Assembly: GCA_010093485.1 (NCBI GenBank)
Contig: MU001494.1
Span: 2,387,937 to 2,451,936, forward strand
Direction of reading: 5' to 3'
Origin: Karstenula rhodostoma CBS 690.94
Taxonomy: Eukaryota; Ascomycota; Dothideomycetes; Pleosporales; Didymosphaeriaceae
DNA length: 64,000 bases
The notes beneath the pieces were generated by a model. That model did no database searches. It saw nothing but the letters and a program-made list of their open reading frames with translations, and was not told the origin of the DNA. The translations under genes and the position numbers were made by a program. Positions 41,115 to 53,656 of the stretch are shown in pieces; the stretch's first letter is position 1; the number at the start of each line of letters is the position of its first letter.

Positions 41115-43773
41115 ATGCTTTGACCTCATCGTTGCTCAACGTCACGACCGTATCACATCGCTGTGCCCTTCCCTTCTTCCACCTGACTTGCTGGCTGCAT
41201 ACACTCAAGTCATGGCATGCAATTTAGCACTATATCTGCAGGGACCTAATGATGTCCTATCTGTCTATCATCTCATTCTCTTCCATGTATAAATCTCTTA
41301 TCCTCCTTCCTTTGTTCTGTTTGGGACCGTCTTGTTGAGATTACAGAAGGGCCCTGGTGACGGCAGGGTGGTAAAAGGGCCTTGGTTGGAAACGGATAGG
41401 GCACAAGAAGATGTCAGATAGACGGACGCGGCATATCCCAAGCAATCTACACTGTCTTACAGGCACATGCACTCGCATCGTCTTGTCCTCGTCAATCGTG
41501 CATTGAGATGGTTGCGGATTGGCATTGTCAAGTTCTGGAGTTCGGAGATTCAGACTTGATCCAGCCCCACAGATCCTCCCAGCTCCGCTGACTTTGATGG
41601 TTTACTCCCAAGACAATGCAGAACAAGCTCGAGCCTCGAAGATCGACCATTCAGGAGGGGCGATGGAGCGTGAGACGGAGATCAGGCGCAGGTGTAGCGC
41701 AGCCTGGGGAAAGTCCGATCAGCGCCAGCGTCGGAAGGAGCATGAATCTAGACTTAAGGCCCCTAGATCTATCTATGTGCGTTTTCAGACGTGGACGATA
41801 GAAGAGGCATGGTGTCCGGGAGAGGAGGTGTGGGTCTGTGTGTGTGTTTCCAGGCCTTCCGTAGGATTATACGCGTACGGTACGCTGCATTCAAGCTAGG
41901 GCTGTGTGTTGTCGCGGAGGGAGGAGCACGAGCGGAAGGTACATTGGAGAAGTACATCGGAGGTACCGTGCATCAGGCGTGGGGGGTGTGCTCGGGTGAG
42001 AGGTTGCATGTGAGCATGCTGTATCGGCGGAGGAAGGTGCAATGGGTTGCTCTTTGCTAGCATACGTCAAAGTGGGGCGAACTCGCATGCGACGAGCACT
42101 CGAGATCGCGACAAAGCAGCGCAGCCCTCCACCTTTCCAACTCTGCCCCAACCCTGCCAGCCCAGCATCCGTCCTTGCCCTCTCGCTACCACATGCACTC
42201 TGGCACGAGCTCCCAAGTACCTACGCCAACTCGTACTCCCCCACAAAGCACGCTCGTTTCCAATATCTACCCAAATGAACCCCACAACCACACGTTGTCA
42301 CACCGTCTCGCTACCATCACGCAGCATGACCTCACACGTACCAGGTGCTCGCGCGCAAACACCATTATCGCTAAAGTACGTGTAAATATCCATGTCGCCG
42401 TCCCGACCAACCGCACGCTTAGGAAGCGCGCGCGGTCTGGGCTTGCACGGCTGAACTGGATAAAAGCGTCGCTGCGCCCACAAGTGCGTGAAGAAGAGCC
42501 TGACAAATGCTTGTGTAAGGCTGGGAGGAAACTTGGAAGAGGCTTGGTATTGTGGGTCAAGAGAAGATAGGACATATGCTTTTCGGAGGTGGGAGTGGAA
42601 GAGATGGGTACACAGGATGGCACCTTACGGATCGGGTAGCATGTTGCGTGTCTTATCGCGAGGGAGAAGATGTGAGGCCTGTCGAGCACGCTTCGAGTAG
42701 ACGGTATCGCCGTCGAGATCACATGCCGACCGACACCGAGTGATCCTACAAGGCGCCCAACTTGTCCTTCACGATGTCGAAGTGAGCATGGGCACGTGCG
42801 ACTACAACCGCTGTCTGCACACGATCACAAGCTCGCTGGACACCCTCGCGCAGAGACACTGCTACCGGGTGTTGGCATAGGACCGATTCGATTCAGCACC
42901 TGGACCTGCCTCTTGTACAGCTCATTCGCCTTCATGTTGCATACCTACCCTGTTTTCTACAATCCAGCCGCATCTTATCCACCTCGCCGATGCTTCGGCA
43001 ACTAGAATCTACCGGCGCAAGTATCGGTTTCGAGCCTCGTCCAGCTATAGCATAGATCGTTATACGCCTGGCTCAAGGAACTGGTAGGTCGGAGCAGAAG
43101 CCGGTGGAAGAAATAGCCCACTGGCTGTTTTAACCGCGTAATGTCTCAGACGAAATAATCCGCTGTCGACTGAAGGTTGTACACGGGGTAATATGCCATT
43201 TCAGTTTTCACTGACAATGCATGAGTTGCATGAAGCAAGGCAATTTCTGAGAGAGTGCATAGAGGTTGAGAGACTACATTGGCGAAGATGTGTGGAGGTG
43301 CCACTGTAGAACATCGGCCTACAAGGTTAGCATGGTCGTTTTCACAACCTCGGAGCGGCATAGATATTCGAACTGGCAGTTAATCCATGGTTCCTGGACT
43401 AGATTTGAGCACATCATGAAGCAGAGGCATTAATGCTTCTGGTAGAATGCCTCGCGAGCATCATCGCGGGTGCTAAGCTGGAGAAATATTGGTCAGTGAC
43501 ACGGCATTTACGTGGATAATAACATGCGTTCGTGTAGAAAGTCACACAGGACGAGACAATGCAAAATTCAATTGCTAGGAAACTTGACCGATACGCCATC
43601 TATGCCGTACAACAGTAATTAGTGAATTTGAAACCGAAAGTCTAGGAGCCGAAAGCCCCAGAGATTCTAGCCCCTTCACTATCCATACCTTCCCCCGAAA
43701 AAGACCAACCCGCCGATCGCAGGGCAGTAGACATCGCACCCAACGCGTGGCGACCAGCCTGCTCCCCAGCCAC
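41115..43773. other. 2.7-kb sparse region with a coding-like relic
   Basis: No complete gene found. On the minus strand, a frame ending at the TAG at 42746-42748 has clear protein character (LREGVQRACDRVQTAVVVA, then AHFDIVKDKLGAL). Just upstream another frame reads NELYKRQVQVLNRIGPMPTP near 42860-42930. I could not join them into a gene. The rest has only short overlapping frames. Confidence 0.4.
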
Positions 43774-44643
43774 TCAACTCCCACCAACACTCGCCAACGT
43801 GGTGTCCCGCTTAGCCTCCGCCAGCGCCTCCGGACTCTCAAACTGATCAGGCACATCTCGGCCCTCCTGCTCCATGCTCTGCCGCTGCTGAATCCCCTCC
43901 CAACCCCTCCTCACCACATCGGCCATCACGTCATCAGTCCCGCCCAACAACCGTATGGCCTCCTCCACAGTGACCAAGTGACTTTCATACGTCTGCTCCT
44001 CCTCGTCTACACCCGTCCCCTCGTGGTGCAGTGGCTCGTACCCCTCCGGCTCCATCGCCACTCTTTCCTTCAACGTCAACCCCGCTGGATACGCCGGCGG
44101 CTGCTTGTACGGCTCGTTGGAGGGCGTCTCGAGGAGGGGCTCGACGTCTGGGGGGAGCGTCTCGGCGATGTACCAGAAGAGCAGGTACTGCTTTGTGTGG
44201 CGGGCGAGCGGCATGAGCTGGATCCATATGGGCTCTGCGGTCATGGGGGGCGCGGTGAGGCGGGGGTGCGCCTGCGGTTGGTGGTGGAGGGTGGGGAGGG
44301 GGAGGACGCGGTTGCGGTAGCCGGACTGCGCACGCTGTTAGCTGGCGTTCCTATGGCGCAGATCCGAAGTATGCGTTATAGGAAAGATAGGGCAGTTGCA
44401 CACCTCCTCGAAGCCCTCCCGTTCCGCGCCCGCCCGCGTATCCTCCCCCGCGTCCCGCCGTCCCTTGGGCAGAAAGTAGTACTTCCCCACGCGCCTGTCC
44501 ATCGCGCTGCACACGACCACGCGCTCGGACGCGATGTGGAAGATCGCTACGCCAGCACCCTGCACGAAGTCCTCGGCGGCGTAATGCGCGTAGGTGGGAG
44601 TGTCTGACTGCGGGGCTTTCTTCTGCGTGCTGCTGGGCGACAT
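43774..44643 (-). CDS. Nudix hydrolase domain protein
   Basis: Two exons, 44404-44643 and 43774-44325, with a 78-nt phase-0 intron (GTGTGC..GCAG, CTAAC branch), giving 263 aa from MSPSSTQKK; an ATG at 44733 would add 30 residues. The Nudix box is split by the intron but complete once joined: Gly61, Glu67, Arg75-Glu76, Glu79-Glu80 in exon 1 and Ser81-Gly82-Tyr83 in exon 2, preceded by KYYFLPKGR. These glutamates bind the metal ions that activate water for hydrolysis of a nucleoside diphosphate linked to another group X. The C-terminal half (YLLFWYIAETLPPD, then a charged helical part) is family-specific. The substrate (diphosphoinositol, ADP-ribose, mRNA cap or other) cannot be decided. Intron position inside the box supports the gene model. 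Confidence 0.85.
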
Positions 44644-45022
44644 TGTGGATGGTTCAGTGGGCGAGGGAGGTGGTGAGCGCAGGGACAGACAGCAGCAGGC
44701 GTCAAGTAGGCGCCATTTCGCAGGCAGCGCCATTCACCGGTGGCATCGTGGCTGGTGCTGATGCCTACCTATGCGAGGCGTATGGAGGGTGTTTGGCAGG
44801 CAGCGACGCTCGCTTAGCGCCGGTCGTCTCTGCCTCAGCAAAAAGCGGGCGGAACTGTGAGCGTGGAGTCTCTGGCAAAATACAGTACTCCGATTCATTG
44901 AGCCATGTATTGTGGCTTATGGTAGGGAGTGATATAAGTGATATAGGAACACAACATATAACAAAAAGAATCGGATTGCTGGTAATACAGCATCCTAACA
45001 TGCCAAAAAGAATTGAATTGTT
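44644..45022. other. Intergenic between Nudix gene and tRNA
   Basis: Promoter region of the Nudix gene, turning AT-rich toward the tRNA. Nothing else seen. Confidence 0.35.
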
Positions 45023-45103
45023 GACCGTGCCAGGGGTCGAACCTGGAATCTCTTGATTACATCGAAGTCGTAGTCAAGCGCCTTGCCATTGGGCCACACG
45101 GCC
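45023..45103 (-). tRNA. tRNA-Arg(ACG) with a short intron
   Basis: Reading the minus strand, the acceptor stem GGCCGTG pairs with CACGGTC at the 3' end (one G-U). The D arm is GCC..GGC and the T arm CCAGG-TTCGACC-CCTGG is perfect. The anticodon stem CTTGA/TCAAG encloses CT-ACG-A, so the anticodon is ACG (Arg). About ten extra bases (CTTCGATGTA) sit between positions 37 and 38, the normal place for a nuclear tRNA intron. The 3' CCA is not encoded, as in eukaryotes. Together these make a standard 71-nt body with an intron. Confidence 0.9.
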
Positions 45104-46358
45104 GGTGTTTAATTGATACAATCAATGCAAAAAAGAATTATTATATAAGGGGGATATTATTGCTGTTATGATACCTCGCGGTTGGTGCCCCTCGGTCCAA
45201 ATCAAAAACGAACCCCACATTGTACGCGTTTTGATCGCGCGAGTTCCCCCACCTTGCTGCCAAGTCGGAGAGAGAGCGACTGAGCATACATCTCAACATG
45301 CATAACATACCTTCACCTACTCTAGCATCAATACATTCCAAGCTTCTATTCACTCTATAGAGACATCCGATCTTGTCCCGCCTCGTTGAAAGTGACCCAC
45401 TATCGTCCATAGAGCCTGAACTCTTCGCACGCAGCCATCAGCTCTTTCGCGCTTCTGATTGGCCCTCGTTAACGACATTAATACAAAACTCCACGACATC
45501 CGTCAACGCATGTTCTGGGCTCCTAGAAGCAACGCCTCCAGCGACTTGTCCCCTTCCAGAACATCAAGTACGCGACATCGCACGCAGTGTGTCTTGGTAA
45601 CAGATAGCCAAGCCGCCGTGCCTGACGCAATCCTCTACAGATTGACGTGCCTGCAGGCATTATCGCAAACGGCTCGAGAGCAAGACCCTGTCTAGCAACT
45701 TATCTAATCCACATTGGCTGATGAAAAGACATATTCTCCGAGCGATAGGGCTGATCCTCCACAGGTTCATTCCATGAATCCTTGTAACTGACCCCTTCCA
45801 GCTGATATACAGCACCGGTCATTATAACCGCGAAATATATATAAACACAAAATGACGCCAGCCCAGTAGCCAGTTCGGTCCCATTTGTAGGGAACAGCTT
45901 GGCCCCAAGGCCTTGGTCGTGGGATATCGCCGTGAGAAATTACGCCGAATACCACGATGAACTACACGATTGACATGCAGCCAAGCACCTTGCTGAATCG
46001 CCCCGACTCTTCCGCTCTTGTCATTGGTACTCCGTGCTTCTCTCTTGCCACATGATTCGAGGGCGCTGACCTTCTCCAATGATCATGTTTTGGTCCTTAT
46101 CGAATGCAAGAGAGGTCAAGAGCGTGGCTTTGAAGCTTGCTCTTGGCGTTGCATCTTCTCCTCTCCCGCGATGTTGTCAGTCGAGGACATTGTTACACCA
46201 TTCTTGGCTGAAGAAATGTTTTCGAGCAACTCCGGTCGTTTATAAGGCCTCTGCGGTGGCCGGAGATGCACACCTCAGGACCCTGGTCACCTGAACCTTC
46301 GTGTTGTTTCTAGCAAACCGCTACTTAACAACATTCCCATTTCGGTTTCGCAACGGCT
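45104..46358. other. Intergenic, no gene recognised
   Basis: Between the tRNA and the transporter gene. The part next to the tRNA is very AT-rich. No gene or repeat supported. Confidence 0.4.
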
Positions 46359-48303
46359 ATGGCGGCACCCCCAGTAGACGAGAAGCAGGTACCCGCTACC
46401 CAAAACACGGACTCGGGCTCTTCCCAGATTTCCAAGCGGGAGCGACCGGCGCACGGCTCTTACGAAGATCACCCGTTCAACGATCGTGTCACTGCGCAGT
46501 ACTGGCGGGAGGTATACGAGAAAGCTCAGTATGAGGGACGCCACCGGTTCGATCCGAACTACACTTGGACAGCGGAGGAAGAGAAGAAGCTCGTTCGCAA
46601 GGTAGCCGCCTGGGCTGTTCAGGAAGAGTACAAACTAACACGATTGGCAGCTTGATTTTCGTATCACGTTGTGGGCCTGGATGATGTTCGTCTCACTGGA
46701 CCTCAACCGCAAAAACATCAATCGAGCAATCTCGGATAACATGCTGAAGGATCTTGGTGAGTGGAAAAATTGTCTCGGTGGCAGGTGAAGCTAACAATGC
46801 ATCAGACATGAACACGAATGACTTCAATTACGGCCAGACCGTGTGTTACCCCATATCTCAAATCATAGCGTCACTGAATTCGGCTTAGATTTTCCTGGCG
46901 ATGTTCCTCTTTGCCGAGCTACCCAGCGGGCTGATCAGCAAGAAACTTGGAGCCGACAGGTGAGTTCTACCGTATAAGGACATCATATGAGCAGGGGTAG
47001 CGCTAATACGGGCATTCTAGATGGATTCCCACCATCATCTGTGCATGGTCGGTCGTCAGTGCTTCTCAGTGCGCTCTCACAAGCAAATCACAATACTTTG
47101 CCATTCGTGCGCTTCTGGGTCTGTTGATGGGTGGCTTCATTCCGTGAGTGGCCCCTGTTTCGCACAATAAACCCCAGCTAAAGTATATTACAGGGATATC
47201 GTCCTATGGCTCACATACTTCTTCAAGTCCAACGAGCTGCCAACTCGTCTGGCATGGTTCTGGACAGCCTTGAGCTTTTGCAATATCGTCGGATCGTTGA
47301 TGGCAGCTGGAATTCTGCAAATGCGAGGGCTTCACGGCTGGGGCGGCTGGCAATATCTGTACGTTTTACAGCACCTCTTCTTCTGCCTGGGCTGACCACT
47401 TCCAGGTTTCTGATTGAGGGTATCATAACTTTGATCATCGGCGTCTTCTCGTACGTGCTCATGCCGGCTGGAGCCACACAGACAGCAAACTGGTTCCGCG
47501 GAAAAGCCGGCTGGTTTTCCGAACACGAAGAACACATCCTCGTCAACCGCATCCTGCGCGACGACCCGTCCAAGGGTGACATGAACAACAGGACCGGCGT
47601 GAGCCCGCGGCTCCTGTGGAAGACCATCACCGACTGGGAGCAGTGGCCGCTGTACTTCATCGGGCTGATGGCGTACATCCCACCTTCGCCCCCGTCGACG
47701 TATCTCTCCTACATCCTGCGCCAACTGGGATTCAGCACCTTCCAAGCCAATATGCTACTGATCCCATCGCAGTTCCTCTTCGCCGTCCAGCTCCTCGTCC
47801 TCACGTGGGTCTCGAAGAAGCTCAAGGAGAGGGCCATTGTATCCAGTCTCTCCAATTTCTGGATTTTCCCCTGGCTCGTCGCGCTCGTTACGCTCCCCGC
47901 CGGCGCAAACCCCTGGGTACGATATGCCCTCCTCAGCGGCTTGCTGTCGTACCCCTACTGCCACGCCATCCTAGTCGGCTGGAATGCCACAAACTCAAAC
48001 TCGGTACGCACACGTGCGGTTTCAGCCGCATTCTACAACATGTTTGTGCAATCCGGCAATATAATTGCATCCAACATCTACCGCAACGACGATCAACCGC
48101 TCTACCGCCGCGGTAATAAGATTCTGCTGGCGATTTGCAGCTTCAACATTGTGCTGTTTTTCCTTGTCAAGGGCTTCTACATTTGGCGCAATAAGGTCAG
48201 GGATGGGCAGTGGAATGCAATGACCAAAGAGGAACAGGACGACTACGTTGTTAGCACCAAGGATGAGGGCATGAAGAGGTTGGACTTTAGATTTGTGCAT
48301 TGA
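46359..48303 (+). CDS. MFS transporter, anion:cation symporter (Dal5/Tna1-like)
   Basis: Seven exons: 46359-46601, 46651-46756, 46806-46840, 46889-46959, 47021-47143, 47194-47358, 47406-48303. All introns are 47-61 nt, GT..AG, and every phase matches, giving 546 aa. The N-terminal ~80 residues are a polar cytosolic tail. The first helix ends in SLDLNRKNINRAISDNM, as in the ACS family. Further family marks are FNYGQTIFLAMFLFAELPSGLISKKLG (TM2 and loop 2-3), YFAIRALLGLLMGGFIPD (TM4) and GWGGWQYLFLIEG (loop before TM6). The C-terminal half follows after a loop with NRTGVSPRLLWKTITDWEQWPLYF, typical of allantoate/nicotinate/vitamin permeases. It imports a small organic anion with protons; the substrate is not predictable. 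Six introns in 1.9 kb is the highest density in the window. Confidence 0.92.
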
Positions 48304-49429
48304 GCCCCGTAGCAGAAATCGTGTGTAGAAGAGGGCGAGAACGCAAAGTTTATTGCTTCTCTGGTCTCCGCAGATACTCACTCAATGCATCCCTTCAACC
48401 CTTAATCTCCCGCGTTCGACGAAAATGCGAGAGTTTGGAAAACTTCAAATACCGTGCACTGACCAGACGTACGATTGTAGCCTGTAGCACATGCTTGGTC
48501 ATTTGTACAGTTTCCGATACCGGAGGGGTGGATTCTACATGACGAGCATTTCCTCAGATTACGTCCTCGATATTGATGATACCCACATCCATTATCAAAA
48601 TCTCATTCTTCAGGATTGTCCCAACGCAAGAATCTCATTTACAACACTTGCACTTCGACGTTGGAGAGGTGTATTGTCCACGATCCTCAATGTAGACTGG
48701 CGTTGGGGTGGTGATAGTGAGATAGGGTAAGCAGACAATGGGGCATTGTGAGTGGGTGCGATGCTCTTATTGACGTTGCCGGCGAGCTGTACGCATGTCT
48801 TCGGCTAGGCTATATGGCTGTCCGGGCGATTGGAATGCGCACAATCGTCGTGGTTGGGGTGCATCGTTTCAAGCGTATTGATCGGTGATGCAGACGTAAA
48901 GTCGTGCGCGAAAGCATAGCGCGGTACTCGGTTCCTGCATGGTCATTAATAGATGGTTGCTCATTCGCTGATGAGCAGACATGGTAATCTACGAGGACCA
49001 CAGAGAGATGTGGGGATTTGGGTGTGTCGTTTCTTCGGGGACCAGTCAAGCAGCCACCCCACCGGATAAGTTCGTACTCAAGGAAACGGATTTCACATTC
49101 AGACTAATCCTACGGGGAACCAAAAAGGGAAATTGCAATACATGATGGCACACCATTATGCCTGATGCGATGGCCTCGGTAGCGTTGAACACCCTACTCT
49201 AGACCAAGCATGGCAGTGTCGCCGTGAAAGAGTGTGATCTGTGGGTACCTTAACCAAGCCTCAACTCCCCTGAATCCCACGATGATATCCATTTGAATCC
49301 GAGAAACGCCATGAAGTGGCGTTGAATGCCCAAGGGTACTGACAGTACCAGTCAAATATGCACTTGAGTAAACCGTTCAGTCTACCAGCATACCGTTTTA
49401 AGCCGAGAGCCAGTTCCAAGCCAGCCAGC
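48304..49429. other. Convergent intergenic region, no gene recognised
   Basis: Between the transporter and nbr1 stops. Only short frames; no feature seen. Confidence 0.4.
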
Positions 49430-52400
49430 TCACGGGAAGCTCTCGTCGGCCGACTCCAAGATATCGTACTCTTCGTCCGTCATGAAACCGTCGTCTTCCT
49501 CGTCGGAGATGAGCTCAACGCTCTCAGCATCCTCGAAGAAGTCCTCGTCGGACACATTAGCAGTGGTGACGCTAGCGGCGTGAGGAGATTCCAGAGGAGC
49601 GGTCACCGCCTCGTGGGTGCTGGAGGCAGGTGATTCCTTGTCAAGCTGGGGGAAGATCATGCCCGACGAGTGGGGTGCGACCTCGGATTTGGAAACCTCC
49701 TCAACCTCCTTCTCCACGACCTTCTCAGCGACCTCCTTCTCGGCAGGAAGTTCTGCAGTTTCGGTCTTGATCGGTACCTCGGTGGCGTTTTCAAGTGCCC
49801 GGACAGCCTTAATGCGAAGAGCAAGCTCCTGATCCCTACGACGAGCCTCCATTACACGCTCGATAGCCGCCTTGCGAACCTTTTGGATGCGAAGCAAGCG
49901 CTCTGCCTCAATCTTGGAGAGCGCCTCCTTCTGGTGAACTCGGTCCAGACGCTCAAGAGCGTCTTGTTCAGCTTGAGCCTGCGGAGAGACAGGCGCGCTG
50001 GAAGCCTCAGCCTCAACCGGAGCCTGCGTAAGCGGAGAGGCGGGAACCGGCGGGCTGGTGACTTGGATGTCACACCAGAGACGGTGACCAAATGGCATAC
50101 CCTCGGCGGTCTTGAGACGCCAGTACGAGATCGCGGTTCCTTCGCGGACGGGCGCCTTGAGGATGATGCGAAAGGCGACTTCCTCACCGGGAGCCACGGA
50201 ACGACCGATAACATTGCTCTCACTAGCCTCTGCAAGCTCGCTCTGGCTCAAAGCACGGGTGTTGTCAAGATCGAGCATGTTGTCGCCGCCGACATGACGA
50301 ACGCTGCAACCGGCAGGCCAAGAGTTGGGTCCAGGGTTGCGGAGCGTCCATACCTGGACGAACTGGAAGCCTGAGCACACCTTTGTGCCATCGGCAATAG
50401 AGTCGCGGACGAAGTGTGCATCGAGCTCCGCTGAAGCCTCGGCCTCCTTCTCGGCCTCCTTGACGGGTACGAAAACAGTCACAGGGACCTTCTCCAGGAC
50501 CGGTTCGGAAAGGAGATCACGGATCTCGATCTTATCCTTAGTCGTCTTTGGCTGAGGCTCCTCGGTCGGCTTCACATCCACGATGGTTTGGACTTGGGTA
50601 GCAGCATTGGAAGGAGAGGCAGAAACAACCTCGGTCGAGAATGACCGCCTAGAAGCCTCGCGGTCGCCGACTCGAGTGATCGACTTGCTGTCCTTGTCCT
50701 CATTCAGAGTGGTGACGTTGACGCTGCGTACAGGACGCTTAAACTTGAGCAGAGGGTGCGTCTGGTTGTGCCTATTGGACGGATGGGCCTCGCAGTTGGC
50801 ACAGAAGTCGGTGTCGTGGCAGATAGCACACTTGTAACGGATGCCTTCAATGTGTGATATGCCCTCCTTGTCCTTGCAAAGCGGCCCGTCGCAGTAGATG
50901 CCGTAGTGGCGGTTGCCACTGCTCACTGGCTCGGCCAAAGGCTCGTAGATGGGGACAAAGCGGTGTGCAGGGTGGATGAACTTGGCGCTCTTGATGCACT
51001 CAGAGCAGAAGTCCCAATCGGGGCAGTTCAAGCACTTGTGGCGCACGCCGTAGATAAACTTCTCACAGCCATCGCAGACGGCGGAGTGGCGGACGTTGCG
51101 GCCAGCATTGCACAAGAAGTCAGCAAGAGCGGGCAGGGAAGTGTGTTCCGTGGCAGCCTTGAAAGCATGACCAGGGTGGTGACCGTGCTTGTTATCGATG
51201 TGGCACTGCATGCAAAGGTCGTAGTCGTCGCATACGGTGCACGTAACGAACTCGCGCTCGTGAAGGACTGAGAGTGTTAGATTGGTGCGCCGGTTAAATG
51301 GGTATGCTAACGTACTCTGGACGCAGCAATTGCAGGTTCGGGTAGGCTCCTCGGCCTCCGGCTTCTGAACGGTTTCAGGCACGGACTGCTTCTCCTCGGT
51401 GAAAGCTCCTGGCATCTCGTGCTCTGCCTGAGGCTTTTTAGGAGTCAGGCGCTCAGTGTTGCTGTTGACAACGCTTCCATTCTTGACGAATCGCTTGACC
51501 ATCCAGTGGCCAGAGCCGGGGCAATGGATGCCAGATTCGACGCAAGATGGGCACAGGTCGTAGTCGCCGTGGTCGCAGATGCTGCAGTGATAGTGCTCGT
51601 CTTCCATGGCAATGTTGCAGTTGTTGCAGTAGACAACCCAGGACGTTTGCACGTTCTCCATCTTGGGGCGAAAGGCCAGGTCAGCGTTACGCGAACCAGC
51701 TGCAAGGCTGCTGAAGAAGCCTGGATGCGTGTTTAGTACTTGGTCTCGAAGCTGCTTAACAAAGAGATCTTGGGCCTTACTCTGACGGGCGCTAAGCTGG
51801 GTAGCGGTGGTAGTAGTGAAGGGACGGGGCACAGGCGCCTCGTCCTTGACCTCGGCTACTAGCGGAAAGACGGGGCTGACCTGGGCGACCGTCGGCTGCG
51901 ACGCAGTAGAGAAGAGCGTGCTCGAGTGAGCGATGAGGGGCGGGGGTAGTGTAGCCTCAGCACGCGGAGGCGAGAGGGTTTCCGCGCTCATGCGGTGGAG
52001 CGAACTGGGCGGGGTGGAAAGCGGCTGCTGCACCGGGGCGGGCGGAGCAGCGGGAGCGGGCTCGGGCTCCTGACCTGGGATCGTAGCGCGCAGACGCAGC
52101 TTGAGCTTCGCCTTCGCAGCGCGGAAGAGCGTCTTGTAGACCTGGGGCTTGTTGGCGTCCAGGGTGACGTAGGCGGCGGCACTGTCGGAGTAACGCTCGA
52201 AGATAACCTCCTGGCCCGGAGGAACCTGCAGGAGATGGCGAAGCTGCACACGGAGCCATGTCAGTATACATCTCGTTGTAGTGAAGCTGCATGGAGCTGT
52301 CTGTAAGCTCGGCGTGTAGCACAGCCCGTCTAAGTAGCAGCATTATCATCACGACGCACCTTCTCAGGGAAGACATTCGCGCCGAGATCACGCAGCGGAA

Positions 52401-52482
52401 CCTTGAAGCGTCGGTTGACGCCGTGGACCTGGATCTTGACGACGATCAGCGTGTCCAGCGTCACCGGGACGTTGGTCGCCAT
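49430..52482 (-). CDS. nbr1: Nbr1-type selective autophagy receptor
   Basis: Three exons: 52360-52482, 51316-52243, 49430-51267, giving 962 aa. Intron 2 (48 nt, GTACGT..CTCAG, CTAAC branch) is stop-free and a multiple of three; removing it restores normal spacing in the second zinc finger. The protein starts with a PB1 domain (about 1-95), then a Pro-rich linker. Four ZZ zinc fingers follow, at about 243-290 (CNNC..CSIC), 344-390 (CNCC..CTVC), 405-450 (CDGC..CLNC) and 475-520. An FW/NBR1 domain lies at about 620-730 (GFQFVQVWTLRNPGPNSWPAG). A Glu-rich helix follows, and an acidic C-terminus ends in EEYDILE (Tyr951-x-x-Leu954), an Atg8-interacting motif. PB1, four ZZ, FW and a LIR is the full Nbr1 layout. 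It delivers cargo such as peroxisomes, hydrolases or ubiquitinated proteins to the vacuole. Confidence 0.93.
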
Positions 52483-53656
52483 GGCGGGCAGGTGCGAGTC
52501 AGGCTGGCAGCGACGGAACGTTGACCAGGCGGGATGGAAAGGTGAGGAGAGAAAGCTGCAGCTCGTCGTGTTGGCGAGCACGCGAAGGGGGCGCTGTTGA
52601 GATGTTGGCACAGAGGGACCCAGGGATGGACGGTGTCAGAAGGCAGGCGGAGGGGGCGATGGGGAGTGGATGAGGTCGCTGGAGTAGCTGCCTGGTCGCG
52701 CGCGCTAGAGCGATAGTGGACTGCGGGGACGTGCTGAGAGATGCACTCACGCTCACGCGCCACGCAACGCAGGTTGCGAATTGCGTCGTCAGCCGCAAGC
52801 AGGCAGCTCGGAAGACAAAACAAACGGTGAAGCTGTGAAGCTGTGAAGCTGTGAAGCAGGACTGCCTGGTCTGCCTTTGCGTCGCCCTTCACCGAGTTAT
52901 GCTGATGCCAGACGCCGACGAGCAGCTGCGCGTGAGGCGATCCGGACAGAGGCGTGCAACGCGCTACCTAATGGAGGCCGTTGCGTTTGTGACGCGAGCA
53001 CAACAACACGACGCACGGCGGACAGGTGCCCTCATATCCAGTTCGAACAGCTAGGTACGCTATGTGCTGTCTGCCATGCCTGGCTGTGCACTGCGACCCA
53101 GCCAGCCAGCCAGCACCGCAACTGCAACTTGCTGGTGCTCGGCGGCTCAGCACACCGGAACCCCATCATCAAGTGACTTGCAGAAGCTGGGCACAAAGCG
53201 GACACTCACCCCATAACCAATAAACTCGGTACTACGTCTTGTGCTTCCGTCGGACAACATCAAATGGCGAGCTGACAAATGGCCATGAAGACCGTTGACG
53301 ATTGAGAGCCGCCCCATACCAAGATCCCATTGCTAGTGACGGAGTAGTAGGAACCAAACTTGCAGCTGAAACTTCCAACTCCATCACAAACATACCCAGT
53401 AGGCTAGGCCGATGCATGAACCTCCATCAACATGCTTCGCACCACCTTGCACCAAGCCAGCCATGACCCACGCCTCTCAGACAGAGTGAGGCTACCCGCC
53501 TGCCTCGGCCCACATGCCGTGCCTGCCAAGCCAGACCTCCACCTATCGATTGCACTAGCACGCCCTAGTGGCCGGCCCAGTTTATTTTCCACACCACCAA
53601 ATCTGCGCTGCAAATCTTCAAGACTTGCAACTCCACCAAGGCCACCCCCCGCAACC
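52483..53656. promoter_or_regulatory. Divergent promoter region, nbr1 / nop13
   Basis: The 1.17-kb spacer between two housekeeping genes must hold both promoters. It contains an 8-bp tandem repeat (listed separately) and a short CAGC run near 53098-53115. No gene supported. Confidence 0.45.
52828..52857 (+). repeat. Octamer tandem repeat TGAAGCTG, nearly four copies
   Basis: Three full and one near-complete copies of TGAAGCTG lie about 350 bases upstream of the nbr1 start in the shared promoter region. Confidence 0.9.

Noticed and set aside
39189..48303. Iron-uptake cluster around the ferric reductase
   Set aside because: No multicopper oxidase, iron permease or siderophore gene lies nearby; the transporter at 46-48 kb belongs to the organic-anion ACS family.
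49670..50374. Plus-strand 234-codon frame opposite nbr1
   Set aside because: It mirrors a conserved coding exon and has no domain or independent start context.
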